In this document: in pieces, positions 31,035 to 41,949 of the stretch
How positions within the stretch are numbered: position 1 is the stretch's first letter
How the letters are laid out: every line of letters begins with the position of its first letter
Source of the DNA: Ceratothoa steindachneri
Taxonomy: Eukaryota > Arthropoda > Malacostraca > Isopoda > Cymothoidae
Length of the DNA: 64,000 nucleotides
Assembly (NCBI GenBank): GCA_963969495.1
Contig: OZ018333.1
Location: forward strand, 85,134,732-85,198,731
Direction: 5' to 3'
Position numbers and translations under genes: made by a program
The notes under the pieces: model-generated
The model's database searches: none
Told to the model about the DNA's origin: nothing
The model's input: the letters and a program-made list of their open reading frames with translations, nothing else

Positions 31035-33475
31035 ATGCCCAGTGATGAGTCTATTAAAAAAAACAAAATCCCGTTAATTTCCCCGCATCTAATGTCGGAG
31101 ACACCCTCGGGCAGCTCCACAGGAAAAATGGAGGTTTCCCTTCATGTGCCTGCACAGGAGACCCTCCATATTTCTCTAACTGGAGAGGAGGCCTACTCCT
31201 CTCCTTCACCTACGGGCATAGGGGACTCCCCGTCACCCCCTTCTCTGGAGATGCTTTCGGGCACCTCCCTTTTTCCAGCGGCAGTCCCACCTTTTCCTTC
31301 CAAGGGGACTGCCAAGAAAGCCAGCAGGCAGCCCATACCACCTGCTCTCCAGTGAAGCGGCTCGGTAGGGCAAACCCCCCTTAAGGGAGAGAGGGAAGCC
31401 AGGCCCCTTCGGTCACTTCCCTCAAAAGACCTGCTAGCAAAAATATTGAACCTTGCCTGGGGTCAAGGCCTGTGCCTCCCCACACGTGACAAGTGACAAT
31501 GCTGCCAACGAGACCTGCGATGTCCTGGGGGAGATGGCCAACTGGAGGCCCCCCCTGAGATAGACATGGTCCTTGAGGCAACCCAGCCTCAGATGCTAGT
31601 GCCTTCCATGGGGGAAATCCGGGATCGGCGCCAAGCACCGAACCCGCCCCTATGCAAGGTCCTCCTCAAACGTCTAGGGTTTCCGAGGCAGTACAAGGAG
31701 GGGAGGGATCTCCTCCGACCGGTGCCCCTACGAATGCCAGGCCCTTCTCCATTTCGGAGAAGGACCTAGCTGAGGCCAGTCCATCTAGCCTGGAGGCTCC
31801 TGCCGGCGGAGGGAAGAAGCGGGTTCATTCCCCGCCCTCCTCTCCTAAAAAAAAAGAGAACAGGAAAAAGACTAATAAGACTCAGGGCTCCTCTCCATCC
31901 GTGGGGGCTGAGCGGACGGATGGGTCTGCTGCCACTTTGGCAAGTGACCAAGCCAAGATCGGCACATCCGGCCCCTCTGCCTCCCCAGGTGCGGAGCCCC
32001 CAACTAAGACGAAAAGAGCGCAGGGTGGAGCCGCGAAAACTTCGGGGCCCCGCATTCAGAAGCTACCTGGCGTTTTCGAGCCCGCTGGCTTTAAACGCTT
32101 CCTCGTTATTCGCTCCACTGATGGCAGCATGTTGGCCAAGGGCAACATGATCCATCAGAGGAGAGCATTAGCTAGTGTAATTGGTAGAGAGCCGAAGGTG
32201 ACCTGTTTCTCGGATTCGAGCCTTCTGGCTAATGCGGCGGATTCCTCCGAGGCGGCCAAAATAAGTGCTCTTCGGACACTTGATGGCACCCCGGTGAATG
32301 TGACGCCGCACTCTACCATGAACTCTGTGAAAGGAGTAGTTTATGCAAGGGAATTCGTTGACTACTCCATAGAGGACATCACCTTAGAGATGGCCGACCA
32401 TGGGGCGCTCAAAGTCGAACGTGTGATGAGAAAACAGGGAGGGGCCTCGAGACCCACCCCTACACTCTTTGTCATATTCAAATGAGAAGCTCCTTGAGTC
32501 GGTGCGTGCCGGTGGGTACCGCTACCTCGTGAAGGCATTTGTGCCACTGCCTTGGCGGTGCTATTACTCTCACCGCTTCGGCCATACGAATCGGTCATGT
32601 AGATGTGCAAAGTCGGAGTCACCCGAAGTCTGTGTAAATTGCTCCTAGGCCGCACACGATAAGTCTAAATCGTGTGTGGCCAAGTGTGTCAATTGCAGAG
32701 AGCCGCAACCCGCTTCTTCGGAGCAATGTGGTGCATATGTCCTTGAGAAAGAAATCCTGGCCGCTCAGTCCCAGGATCGACTCTTATTCTGCGAGGCTAA
32801 GGACTTGGTCCTGGCGCGCCCGTCTCTACCTGGGACGTCTTATGCCTCAATGGTTAAAGGCACCCTCTGCTCCTGGCCCATTCAGGCCAATGAGCACGGT
32901 TGTTTCCGCGCCCATTCGGAGCCCTTCTGCGGGTTCTACTCAACCGGGGCGCTCCCCTGGTAAAGCTGGTGTCAAAAAGGGTTCACACCCAGCCCCGGCT
33001 AAACCCAGGACTTCTCCCCCGCCTTCCCTCGGCGTGACCGTTTCCCGTAAGGCGAAACGGCCACGCGCCTCCACCGAGTCGTTAGACTCACAGGATGCAA
33101 CACCGCTGAAGTTTGTCGCCAGGCCATCTTCCGGGGTTCCTAAAGCTGTCCCCCGAATTGAGGAGAGCAAGAAAGGAGCCTCGGCTCCTTCGCCCACGCC
33201 TAGTGGTGGGCTGAGTGGCTCGGAGACGGGGGTTGCTCGAAAAGAGGGCCCCCCCGCCTCCGAAGCCGCAACGCCCGCCTAAGGTTCCGAGGCGGAACGA
33301 GGAAAAGACTTGCATGGTGAGCCCAACCCACCCCAATAAGTCCTCGAAGGCTCCAGCGCATTCAGCGCTTTGTCTGGCCAACAGCGCCCGGGGTTCTGCC
33401 TTCGGGAAGCGTACAGCCATTTCCCTGAGGGTCTTGTGTTCGAAGAAGACCCCCGCGTCTCCTCCTAGCTAGTGC
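31035..33475 (+). pseudogene. Cp7 ORF1, gag-like RNA-binding protein, frameshifted
   Basis: In I-clade elements ORF1 packages the element RNA. The ATG at 31035 starts a frame reading 'MPSDESIKKNKIPLISPH', which stops at 31355. A Pro/Ser/Lys-rich low-complexity region (31652-32060, 'PPSSPKKKENRKKTNKTQGS') is followed by a conserved globular part ('FKRFLVIRSTDGSMLAKGNM', 32090-32485). Then comes a frameshift and the CCHC knuckle region (near 32560-32720; Cp8 shows it better). The C-terminal basic Ser/Pro-rich tail runs at 32674-33472 in two frames. At least four frameshifts are needed, so no full protein can be made. Confidence 0.85.
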
Positions 33476-33499
33476 TGGAGGGCATATTGCCTCAATGAA

Positions 33500-36400
33500 A
33501 TTGCCCTGGACTCCGGGCCAACTGGGAGGAGCTGCAGAGGCTCGTCTCGTCCCGTTACCTGTTAGCTATTTTTCTGCAGGAGACCATGCTAGGCGCTGGT
33601 GCTTGCCCCCTGCCCACCCTCTCGGGGTATAAGGGTTTTGCGACCCAACCACCTCGAGAGGCCCGGGCTGGGGGATGCGCGGTTTACACCCGGCATGATG
33701 TTCCGTTCTTCTCTTCACTTTAGATACCTCCTCTCAAGCAGTAGCTGTGCAGCTGCACCTTGATAGGAGGTATACTATCATTGCTGCGTACATTCCACTG
33801 TCAGCTGACTTCGACGCGGGGGACCTCCGCTGCGTCGTGGCACGGTATCCGATGCCCTTTCTCTTGCTTGGAGATCTGAACGGCAGGCATCCCTGCCGAT
33901 CTGATCGAAGAGCTTGAGATAGGTGTCCTAAATGTGGATGAGTTTACGCATCACTGCCCGAGAATCGCTTCATTTTCTTTCCTTGATTTATCTTTGTGCT
34001 CTTCGGATGCACAGCCTGATTGTGATTGGGGAGTGGTCGATGACCTCCATGTTAGTGATCACTTTCCTATTCAAATATCATTTTCAGGGCAACTGCCGCT
34101 TGAGAGACCACCTCGGTGGTGCTTGGCGCGGGTGCGGTGGCCTGCATTTTAGGAAATGACTGAATTCTTTATCTTAGTCGAGGAGTTTAGGTCGGTAGAT
34201 GAGGCCGTTGAGTTCTTCTCCGGCAACCTCATCGCCGAGGGACTGACTACTATTCCCAGATTATCTGGCAGTTTCGTACGCCGAGCACTCCCATGGAGGT
34301 CGGCCGAGTATGAGACGGCCCTCAAACAGAAGCGTTATGCCTACGTGCGCTATAAGCGAACGATTTCACTGTCTGTGAATTTCGTCAGGCTAGGGCTAGG
34401 TTCCGGTATATTTTGAAGCACGGCCGCCGTTCTTCTTGGCGGGCATACTTATCTTCACTTAACGGGAAGGCACCTCTATCAGAGGTGTGGAAGCGAGTCA
34501 AAAGGGTTCGCGAAAAGTTCTCGCAGGACCCCCCTCCCGTTCTCCAGGAGAATGGGACCGCAATCTCGGACCCCGCGTTCCTGGCGGAATCCTTCGCGAC
34601 CGCTTTCTCTGCATTTTCTAGCCGGGATGCTGCTTCGCCAGCATTCAATGCACGTCGTGATGTCGCGGAAGGTCGCCGTCTTGACTTTACCTCCAGAGGC
34701 GGAGAACCCTTTAACGATAGGTTTACTGTGAGTGAGTTGCGCTCCGCTCTTGCTTCGTGCGCGGACACCGCCCATGGTCCGGACGATGTCCCGTACGCCA
34801 TGCTTTGACCCCTGGGGAGCGAGACATAGTCTTCCTGTTAGATTTGTTCAACAGGATCTGGGTGGAGGGTCTCCTACCAAATTCCTTGCGAATCGTTACT
34901 ATGCTCGCCTTTCGCAAACCGTGGAGAGATCTCTCTACTCTGGCCGGTTTCCGCCCAATCTCTCTATACTCTTGCGTGTGCAAGTTGATGGAGAAATTGG
35001 TAAATGTTAGATTAGCCTTTTTCCTGGGCAGCGGAGGCCATCTGTCTTCTGCACATTGCGGCTTCCGCAAGTTCCACTCCACGTCGGATGCTCTGCTCCG
35101 ACTTGGAAATGCCGTCTGCGAGGCTTTCCTTCGTAGACAGCATAACGCCATGCTGTTTTTCGATCTGGAGAAGGTCTATGATACCGCATGGCGATATGGT
35201 ATAATGGGGGCGAGGGGACGCCTCCCAATCTTTATATCCGAATTTTTGCGAGATCGTCGATCCCGCGTACGTGTGGGGGGAACCCTCCCCGGCCCAAAGG
35301 AGCAGGAAGAGGGTGTCCCTCAGGGAAGTGTCCTCAGTGTCACACTATTTCCCCCGAGCATCAACGGCATCAACTCGGTGCTGCCGGAAGATGTAGACGA
35401 CCTTTCGATCTCTTTTGGCGCGGCCCAGATGCCAACTCTGGAGAGTGGACTCCAACAGGCATTGAACCGCGTCTCTCGCTATGCCAAAGCGCACAGGTTT
35501 CGGTTTTCTTTGGCCAAGACTAAGGTGGTGCACTTCTGCCCCCATCCACGGCTCCACCCCGACCCAGATTTGTTTCTTAATGGGGTGCGCTTGGAAGTGG
35601 TTGAATCGCACCGTTTTCTTGGTCTTGTATTTGACCGACGCCTCACCTAGGAGGCTCATATTCGCAGCCTAGGGTCTGTTGTACCCCCGCCATGGATAAC
35701 CTCCGTTCCGTGACCTTCGGCGCTTGGGGCGCTGATAGGCCTACGGCCTTACTCTTTTATCGATCCTTTGTTCATTTGACGCTCGACTACGGATGCGAGT
35801 TTTATGCATCCGCAGCCGAGCGTTTATTGCGGAAGGTGGACTCGATCGACCACACCGGCCTTCGCATTGCGACCGGTGCCTTCCGCACTTCCCCCATTGA
35901 GAGCCTGTTGGTCGATGCTGGGGATATGCCACTCGCTCTACGCCGCGTACAGTGCATCACTCGCCTGTACGCGCGAGCCCGGCGCCTCCCTCAGTCACCA
36001 ACAGCTCTCACTGCATCCGCAGCTGATCTCGACGGTGCCTATGCTGCCGAGAGACGTCAGACATACCCTAAACCTAACCCTTTGGGTTTAGGGCCTGGAA
36101 ACTCCTTCGAAAGCTAGGTATAGCTCTCGCATGGTGGCGCCCCTTGTTCTTCCCAGCACGCCACCCTGGAGGGTACCACATTTGGCTATTTGTCGCCACG
36201 CCTCTGCTCCCAAAGCTTGTACAGCGCCAGGAGTATTGCGTTCGACCTTTTTGTAGCACATCTCGTGTCACGCTAGAACTGTGCCAGTGTATACGGATGG
36301 CTCCAAGTCCCAAGAGAGGGTCGGCTTACACGCCGTATCCCCTTTGTTTGAAGTCAGCGGGGCTCTGCCAGGCGCTGCGTCTGTCTTCCCGGCCGAGCTG

Positions 36401-37075
36401 GTGGCAATACACCACTCGGTACGGGAGATTACGCGACGTGCCCGGTTCGGAGACCGGATTGTGATCTATAGTGACTCGCAGAGCGCCCTGAGTGCTCTCT
36501 GTGCATTGGAATCTCCACACCCCCTGGTTCGCGATATCCGTGACGCCACGGTTTTGGCGTCGGGCGGATGTCGAGTTTAGCTGGGTTCCTGAACATGTAG
36601 GAATTGCGGGGAATGATCGCGCCGATGAGGGCGTCAAAGACTCGGCGATGACTCTGCGACCGGACCAGCGTTTCGCTCTTCCTCACACCGACTACATGGT
36701 AGGTATACGGGCAGCTCTTGGGACTGCTTGGCAAAGAAGATGGGAGACGGTTGAAGGGAATTTAAAGTTGCGTGTCATTGCGCCGCGACTGTTCCCATGG
36801 ACCTACCCCCAAATGCCGCGATGGCTTCAGGTCGCTTTCTGTCGTCTCTGAATCCGACACACTCGTGTGACGCATCGCTATTTGATGGAGCGCTCGCCTG
36901 CGCCCTCTTGTGACGCCCGGGTCCCCCCCTTCCCCAGACTGTTCGGCACATTCTTGTCGAATGTCCCAGTTTGGGGGATCTTCGCGCACGTTACCTGTCC
37001 CGGTACCAGGATGGGCTTGGTCGCTACCGCCTGCCCCTTGTACTCGGGACGAGTGCGTGCACATTGACTGCTAGA
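33500..37075 (+). pseudogene. Cp7 ORF2 (endonuclease-RT-RNase H), frameshifted
   Basis: The endonuclease starts near 33500 ('LRANWEELQRLVSSRYLLAI', 'FLQET'), with 'LLGDLNGRHP' at about 33867. The longest open piece (34757-35650, 297 codons) holds RT blocks 'ISLYSCVCKLMEKLVNVRLA', 'HCGFRKFHSTSDALLRL', 'FFDLEKVYDTAWRYG' and 'GVPQGSVLSVTLF'. The active-site block has an 18-base in-frame loss leaving only 'EDVDDLSIS'. RNase H follows at 36281-36580 ('VPVYTDGSKSQERVG', 'IYSDSQSALSALCALES') and a Cys/His tail at about 36890-37060. Stops and shifts occur at about 34140, 34410, 34808, 35650 and later. It is inactive but structurally informative. Confidence 0.87.
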
Positions 37076-37362
37076 CTTGTTGACTTTGGGGGAGGGCCAG
37101 CCTTCTCCCTTTTATTTAATTACGTTTTGTATTTTTTTGTTATTGGTTTCCTTGTTAGGTCGCAGGCTCCTGCGCCGGGGGGTTAAGGGACTTCACCCCC
37201 GATGCTGGAGCTTGCTTCCTAATTGTCATCTTCCCTTTTTCCCTTTTTTTTTTCCTCAAATTTTTATTTTAAAGTAGCCTCGAACTAGGCTGTTTGTTTG
37301 CAGCGACTTATGCCCAAGTGGGCAGTCGCCAGATAGCCCCTTAAAAAACAAAATAAATAAAA

Positions 37363-38490
37363 ATACACACACAGACACACACCTTAAAGCTAAAAATTGA
37401 AATTTAATATTTAATATAGTATATAAATTGGACTCTTGGTTCTTGCCATTATTTGATTCCTGAGAGGATGTCAAAAACTAGAAATGACCAAACCAAAACA
37501 TTATTTCCCATTTAAATACAAGTAATTAAAAATAATTTGTTCTGGAGCCTAAATAGTTACCCTCACAATCCTACCAATAAATTATGAATCTATATTACTC
37601 AATCCTCTAATAACATCTGCTTTAATAGTCTGTTTATTTTTTACTTTGCTGCTAGAGGCCGTTATGACCTTACCATATTCTTTTGCAACATCAGTCAATC
37701 ATTGGCCTGTTCATTCATTGGTATACATTTTTTTGGGGGGCAATGCATGGCCACTAAAGTTGTCACTATAAAAGCACTAAATTTAAATATTATATAAGTA
37801 ACAAAAAGAACAGCTATTTTCAGATACTACATGAGGCAAAGCTATACTTTGCACATGACTGATGCCAATTGAATCAACCATGTGTAAAAGCACATAATAC
37901 AAATTTGTGATCACCAGAAGATATTTTTGGGGTGAAAACAAAAAAAGACAAATATTAACATATATATAAAAAGTGTAGGTTACTGTAAATTGTCTCATTA
38001 TGTTTCACATTAATAGTTTAGGAATGAGTTTTATAAATATTAAAATTGAGATGTGACATTTAAAAGTTGATTACCTCATATTTACCTTTTGAAAAGGTAA
38101 TTGCTCCACATCTCCAGAACCATTTAAGCTAATAGGTACTATTTATCTTTTCTCATTCATGTCAATAAACATTCATTAATTTTAACGTGAAATGACTAAA
38201 TCAATCTCATCCCAACCATCACCTTACAAGAAAACTACCTCCACCCATCCCAAAAATGAATCACAAGCCCAGTCCTACCAGTAGCGTCATAATGGTTTTG
38301 CTCTTCCCTCTCCAATTCACAACTCATAAAATTACATTCACTATACCCTGTACTCACAGACACTTAAACAACCTTCCACCAAACAAGACTAAATGAGCCA
38401 CCACTTAGAGAAATTACCACATATGTCAGAGAGAGCACTTTTAGCACAACTAAGCTCCATCCATTCAACTATCCACCAAAGATAACAGAT
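37363..38490. other. Unassigned AT-rich sequence before the right-arm middle block
   Basis: No gene or recognised repeat is visible. Only short ORFs without signatures occur (for example 37783-37998 minus). I found no counterpart in the left arm, where a CR1-like fragment and other sequence occupy the matching interval. Confidence 0.4.
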
Positions 38491-38564
38491 ACGTTAATTA
38501 ACTAATGAGGCAATGAATTGAATTTTTGATGAGACTGAAGCAACTTTGCTTTCATTTGTTATAG

Positions 38565-38649
38565 GATTTCTTCAGAGGTTACAAAAATGGAAGAAATGAA
38601 AGAGGAAGATATTGAATATCCACTTAATTTTCATCTAGATGATAAAAAT
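38565..38649 (+). CDS. Putative first coding exon of acidic KEE-rich host gene, right copy
   Basis: The exon follows a 'ttgttatag' acceptor and ends at a GTAAGC donor (38650). An ATG at 38587 opens 21 codons beginning MEEMKEED, in phase 0 with the exon at 38805. It is paired with 4251-4335 in the left arm, with the same length and splice sites. The intron to the next exon is only 155 bases. An alternative acceptor AG lies ten bases downstream but would not change the coding part. Confidence 0.6.
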
Positions 38650-38804
38650 GTAAGCATCTCAGGATTTTCTTATATATATTAGCATTCAACATCATTATTT
38701 TGTATTCATTTTAGTTAATATACTTTTACCCATCTAATGATTAACTTTTAAATATTTACTTGCATATAGTTACAGAAAGTAAATTACTTATTTTTTTATA
38801 TTAG

Positions 38805-38951
38805 GATATTTATAAAGAAACTGCCATCAAAGAAATGAAGGAAGAGTTGTCTGATTCAGATCATGGAAATGAAGTAAAATTGATCACAGGTCAAGAACGA
38901 GCAATTGTTGATGGTTCTAATGAATTGTTAAAAGAATGCCCAGTCAAAGAG
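38805..38951 (+). CDS. Exon of acidic KEE-rich host gene, right copy (second visible exon)
   Basis: This exon is 147 nt (49 codons), phase 0, between 'tttatattag' and GTAGTT. The peptide starts 'DIYKETAIKEMKEELSDSDH' and ends in 'CPVKE'. It is acidic with recurring 'KEE' or 'KE' motifs of the psi-K-x-E kind, some of which fit the SUMO consensus (an inference from motif shape only). It is one codon shorter than its left-arm twin. The following intron runs to 55851 and contains the SINE, the family 2 element, Cp8 and Cp9. Confidence 0.65.
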
Positions 38952-39108
38952 GTAGTTACAATGAGTTGCTTGTTATAATATTTAGCAATGTCTCCATGGT
39001 AGCTTAATCTCTCTACAACCTATTATTGGTTAAAGATAAATACATCAAAAGTATTAAATTTTATCTCGTCCTTTATTGAAAGCCATTTCATGAGAATTAT
39101 TTTCAGAT

Positions 39109-39240
39109 GCCAGCTAAGTGGTCTAAGGCACTGCTTTAACTGACATTAAAGTGGTGCTTGTTTCTCAGTGTTCTTGGTTCGATCCTGGATTTTTTGTAAT
39201 AAGGAAAAATGTTTCCTTATTATTCTATTTCATCATTCTC
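39109..39240 (+). repeat. tRNA-derived SINE, intronic copy
   Basis: It has an A-box-like 'AAGTGGTCTAAGGCACTG' at about 39116 and a B-box-like 'GGTTCGATCC' at 39177-39186. About 80 bases of Leu/Ser-type tRNA-like sequence are followed by a short body with 'gaaaaatgtttcc'. It is related to the copies at 55379-55620 and 800-1035. It is more tRNA-like than those, so it is probably a younger or less decayed insertion. It is truncated at the junction with the following retrotransposon 5' UTR. Confidence 0.65.
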
Positions 39241-39252
39241 TCACATTCATCC

Positions 39253-39393
39253 TGTAAGCGGCATGGCGATTTGCCTTCCTGTCCCCAGTGCTGACGGGAC
39301 TCAGTGCACTGTCTGCCCCAGCTTAGCCTCTTCTTTCTGAGACCCTCTCTTCTTACCTTGCTTCCTTACTTCCCCTACAACCTCCCTCTCCCT
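39253..39393 (+). repeat. Family 1-type 5' UTR fragment fused to family 2 element
   Basis: It begins 'ctgtaagcggcatggcgatt' and includes 'gctgacgggactcag' and 'ccccagcttagcctctt', matching the first 140 bases of Cp7 and Cp8. The sequence then changes at about 39393 to 'ggatcaccgtgtcgtggtgg', which is unlike family 1 and leads into the family 2 5' region. It is either a chimeric 5' end or a truncated neighbouring insertion. Confidence 0.7.
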
Positions 39394-39869
39394 GAGGATC
39401 ACCGTGTCGTGGTGGAGGGGCTTGCATACTTCAATGAGACAGTGGGCTATATCAGTGAAGACTGTGATGGACATTATTGTCCATCAGTCTGTTTTCAGGG
39501 GTCCTACCTCTCTGAACAGGCCACTGTGGAGGAATCAGACTAAGGATCCTCACACCCATGTGTTGAGTACCGCTGTATGGGTTGCCGATCATGTTCACAG
39601 GAGGTATCGCCTTGAAGGTCACACTTGTTCTGGGGCTGATAGCGGTTCATAGCGTGGGTCTGAGCCTAGCCGTCATAAAACTTCAATTCATGATGTTGCA
39701 CTGTTTTTAAAACAACAGCTGTAGCATGGGGTAGGGCTACCCTGAAGATGGTGTAAAGCGCCTAGTCTGGGGGCAACTACAGTAACATGACTCTATTTCC
39801 CCAGGGGTACGTGTTCTTTTAATACAAATATTTATAGGTAAAAATAATAAAAACATTTCCCAGAGGCCC

Positions 39870-41158
39870 CAGGCTTCTTGGTCCCCGTGCCACCAATGAC
39901 CGTGATCTTCGTAGACTCGATCCTTTTGGTTCTGAGGTCGACGATGATCTTGATTATGATAGATTTGTAGTCTTAAAATCAGACAATGATACACCAATAA
40001 GTGAGGCTGACATTTTCAATGCGTTGCCAAATGTGGTGAACTTGCCCAAATGTGGCCTAGGAATGATGGCTGTCTTGTTGTGGGATCCTCTTCATTTGAT
40101 CAGCATCAAAAAATCAAAGCACTAGATTCTCTTGCTCCCCTCAATATCTCCTCTTCAGCCCATCCTACCTTTACCACCTGCAAGGGGGTTATCAGGTCCC
40201 GGTAGCTTATTGAATATGATGTGGACCGGCTTGTTGCTAAACTGACTTCTCAGAAGGTAGATGGTGCATATCGTATCACTCGTAATGTTAATGGCACCAG
40301 AGTTCATTCCGCTACTATTATATTAACTTTCAATAGGTTGGAACTCCCTAAGAATATCAAGACTGGTTATCTCTGTATTCCCGTGAAGCCCTACGTGGAG
40401 AATCCCCGTTGGTGCTTTCCTTGTCAACGTTTTGGAAATCTCAGTAAGCACTGCAGATAGGAGAGGATATGTGTCAATTGTTCCTCTGATTTCCATGGAA
40501 CACCATGCCCTCGTCCCCCTTGTTGTGCCAACTATGGTTGCGATCACCTAGCCACCTCTAAGCAGTGCACCTTTTATTTGTATGAGAGAGAGGTTGTTGC
40601 TCTTTAAGTATAAAGAATGCTAGAAGGAGAGCTAAATAATTATACATACAGCCAGGAGTGAGTTTTGCGGACGTTCTTAGAGCGACCAGAACAGTCCATA
40701 AGAGACAGCAGAGACCATTCAGACCTCCACTTTTACGGCCGCAGAATATCCATCAAGAAGCCCCAATAGAATCTCTGCCTCAGAATGATGCTACTCTTCC
40801 CTCTCCAATCATTAGGGAGGTTCCTGCTTCTCCTAAGCTAAGGCTCAAGAGGACTCGCCATTCCTCAGATTCCCCTCTATCAGCATCTAACGTACCATTG
40901 ACGTGTCCTGAAGACATGGAGACAGACTCTGAGGATGTTCCTTTGGTGTTCATTTCACCTTTGGACATCCACCCTCCTCCCATTGAACCTGCCTTAAGTC
41001 CATCAGTCACAACTAGCCAGCCTATTACATCCACATCATCAATAACTCCAGAAGAAGATGAACAGATTTATTCTGATCCAGCTTTGGCTGTGGCCCTTTT
41101 GGAAGAGGAGAAACATCCCTCTGGAGTTTCTTCACCCACCAACCACCTCTCAGACTGA
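39870..41158 (+). pseudogene. Family 2 ORF1, gag-like, frameshifted
   Basis: The N-terminal part (39870-40200) needs several frame changes ('RFVVLKSDNDTPISEADIFN' near 39960). The middle (40221-40460) is open and ends with a CCHC knuckle: 'NPRWCFPCQRFGNLSKHC' (C-x2-C-x4-N in place of the usual His, so this knuckle is damaged). A second Cys-rich knuckle region follows a stop ('CVNCSSDFHGTPCPRPPCC', then 'CANYGCDHLATSKQC'). The C-terminal Pro/Ser-rich tail is open from 40658 to 41158 (166 codons). It is an RNA-binding gag-like protein by family resemblance. Confidence 0.8.
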
Positions 41159-41223
41159 CTCGGTACCATCTCTCTCAATATTACTACCTACCAGTACAGA
41201 GGACCCAATTTCTTCATATTCAC

Positions 41224-41608
41224 ATGTTTGCAATTGTTCATTGGAATCTACAAGGGATCTTCTACAAATGGGAAGAATTCAAACTCCTGCTTCATGATTA
41301 CAACCTTTGCTGTATAGCATTACAGGAGACCCAATTGGGTATTCGTCGATTACCCAATATCCCCCACTATGTGGGATATTTTAAGAATCCACCAGAACCA
41401 ATTCATGGTTCAGCTATTTTTGTCGGTGAAGACTGTTCTCACTTAGCAATCCCGTTGAGAACAGACCTTCAAGCAGTGGCGATTCGTGTGTATACCAATC
41501 GTCTATACACAGTCTGCTCACTGTACCTCCCTCCTGATGAAGGAGTAGTTGCTTCAGATTTGGTGAACAAATTAGACAATCTCATCTCCCAACTCCCGAC
41601 CCCATTCC
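41224..41608 (+). pseudogene. Family 2 ORF2, endonuclease N-terminal half
   Basis: The ATG at 41224 starts a clean frame: 'MFAIVHWNLQGIFYKWEEFK', with the endonuclease Asn, and 'ALQET' with the catalytic Glu. It runs open to the Cp8 insertion at 41609. After the second target-site copy at 48614 the frame resumes without a shift into 'VGDFNARHHLWGD'. The endonuclease frame was therefore still open when Cp8 landed. Confidence 0.85.
41594..41608 (+). repeat. Target-site duplication of Cp8, left copy
   Basis: The 15 bases 'tcccgaccccattcc' occur here and again, identically, at 48614-48628, flanking Cp8 exactly. Confidence 0.93.
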
Positions 41609-41949
41609 CCGTAAAGGGCGCGGCGATTGGCCATCCTGGCGCCGTGTTGATGGGACTCAGCACCCCGTCCGACCCCAGCTTAGCCTCTTCTCCTTCCTTC
41701 AGATACTTGTGTTTCCTCGCTTTTCATACAACCACTCCCAAAACTTTCTCTGGTCAGCCTCTAATTACACAGGGTAGATTCTGACCTTCTTCTCAGCCAA
41801 CTATCCCGGATCGGGGCTGATGGGGGAGGGGACAATGATCCCTCACCCCTGAGCTCCATTATGGGATGGTGGGTTTTTAAATAACCTGCTTTAACCCCAC
41901 CCACATCTTTTTCACCTCCTCTTCCTTTCTATTTGCAAACACTATACGT

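Larger units (their letters stand above)
30505..37362 (+). mobile_element. Family 1 copy Cp7, near full length (about 6.9 kb)
   Basis: This is the most complete copy and serves as reference. The 5' UTR starts 'ccccgtaaggggcgcggc' (30505-31034), followed by ORF1 (about 31035-33475), ORF2 (about 33500-37075) and the 3' UTR ending 'ggcagtcgccagatagcccc' plus a short A-rich tail (about 37362). The start agrees with the 5' end defined by the target-site duplication of Cp8. GC content is visibly higher than in the surrounding DNA. I could not find a convincing target-site duplication. Frameshifts throughout make it inactive. Confidence 0.9.
38493..39035 (+). repeat. Inverted duplication, middle block, right arm
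   Basis: It is the reverse-complement partner of 3865-4406, with two exons, their splice sites and the short intron in mirror order. On the low side homology ends near 'acgttaattaac'. On the high side it ends at 'ggttaaag', where the left copy meets Cp1. Confidence 0.88.
39394..41608 (+). mobile_element. Family 2 I-like retrotransposon, 5' part (up to the nested Cp8 insertion)
   Basis: It holds the 5' UTR (39394 to about 39850), ORF1 and the first half of the ORF2 endonuclease, up to the point where Cp8 is inserted. The element resumes at 48614, after a repeat of the 15 bases at 41594-41608. It belongs to the same I/Nimb-like group as family 1 but is clearly distinct in ORF1 and ORF2 sequence. 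Confidence 0.88.

Noticed and set aside
39109..39188. Possible tRNA gene (A and B boxes present)
   Set aside because: The stem pairing of a cloverleaf is poor by eye, and related sequences with extra 3' bodies occur twice more in the window, so it is a SINE.
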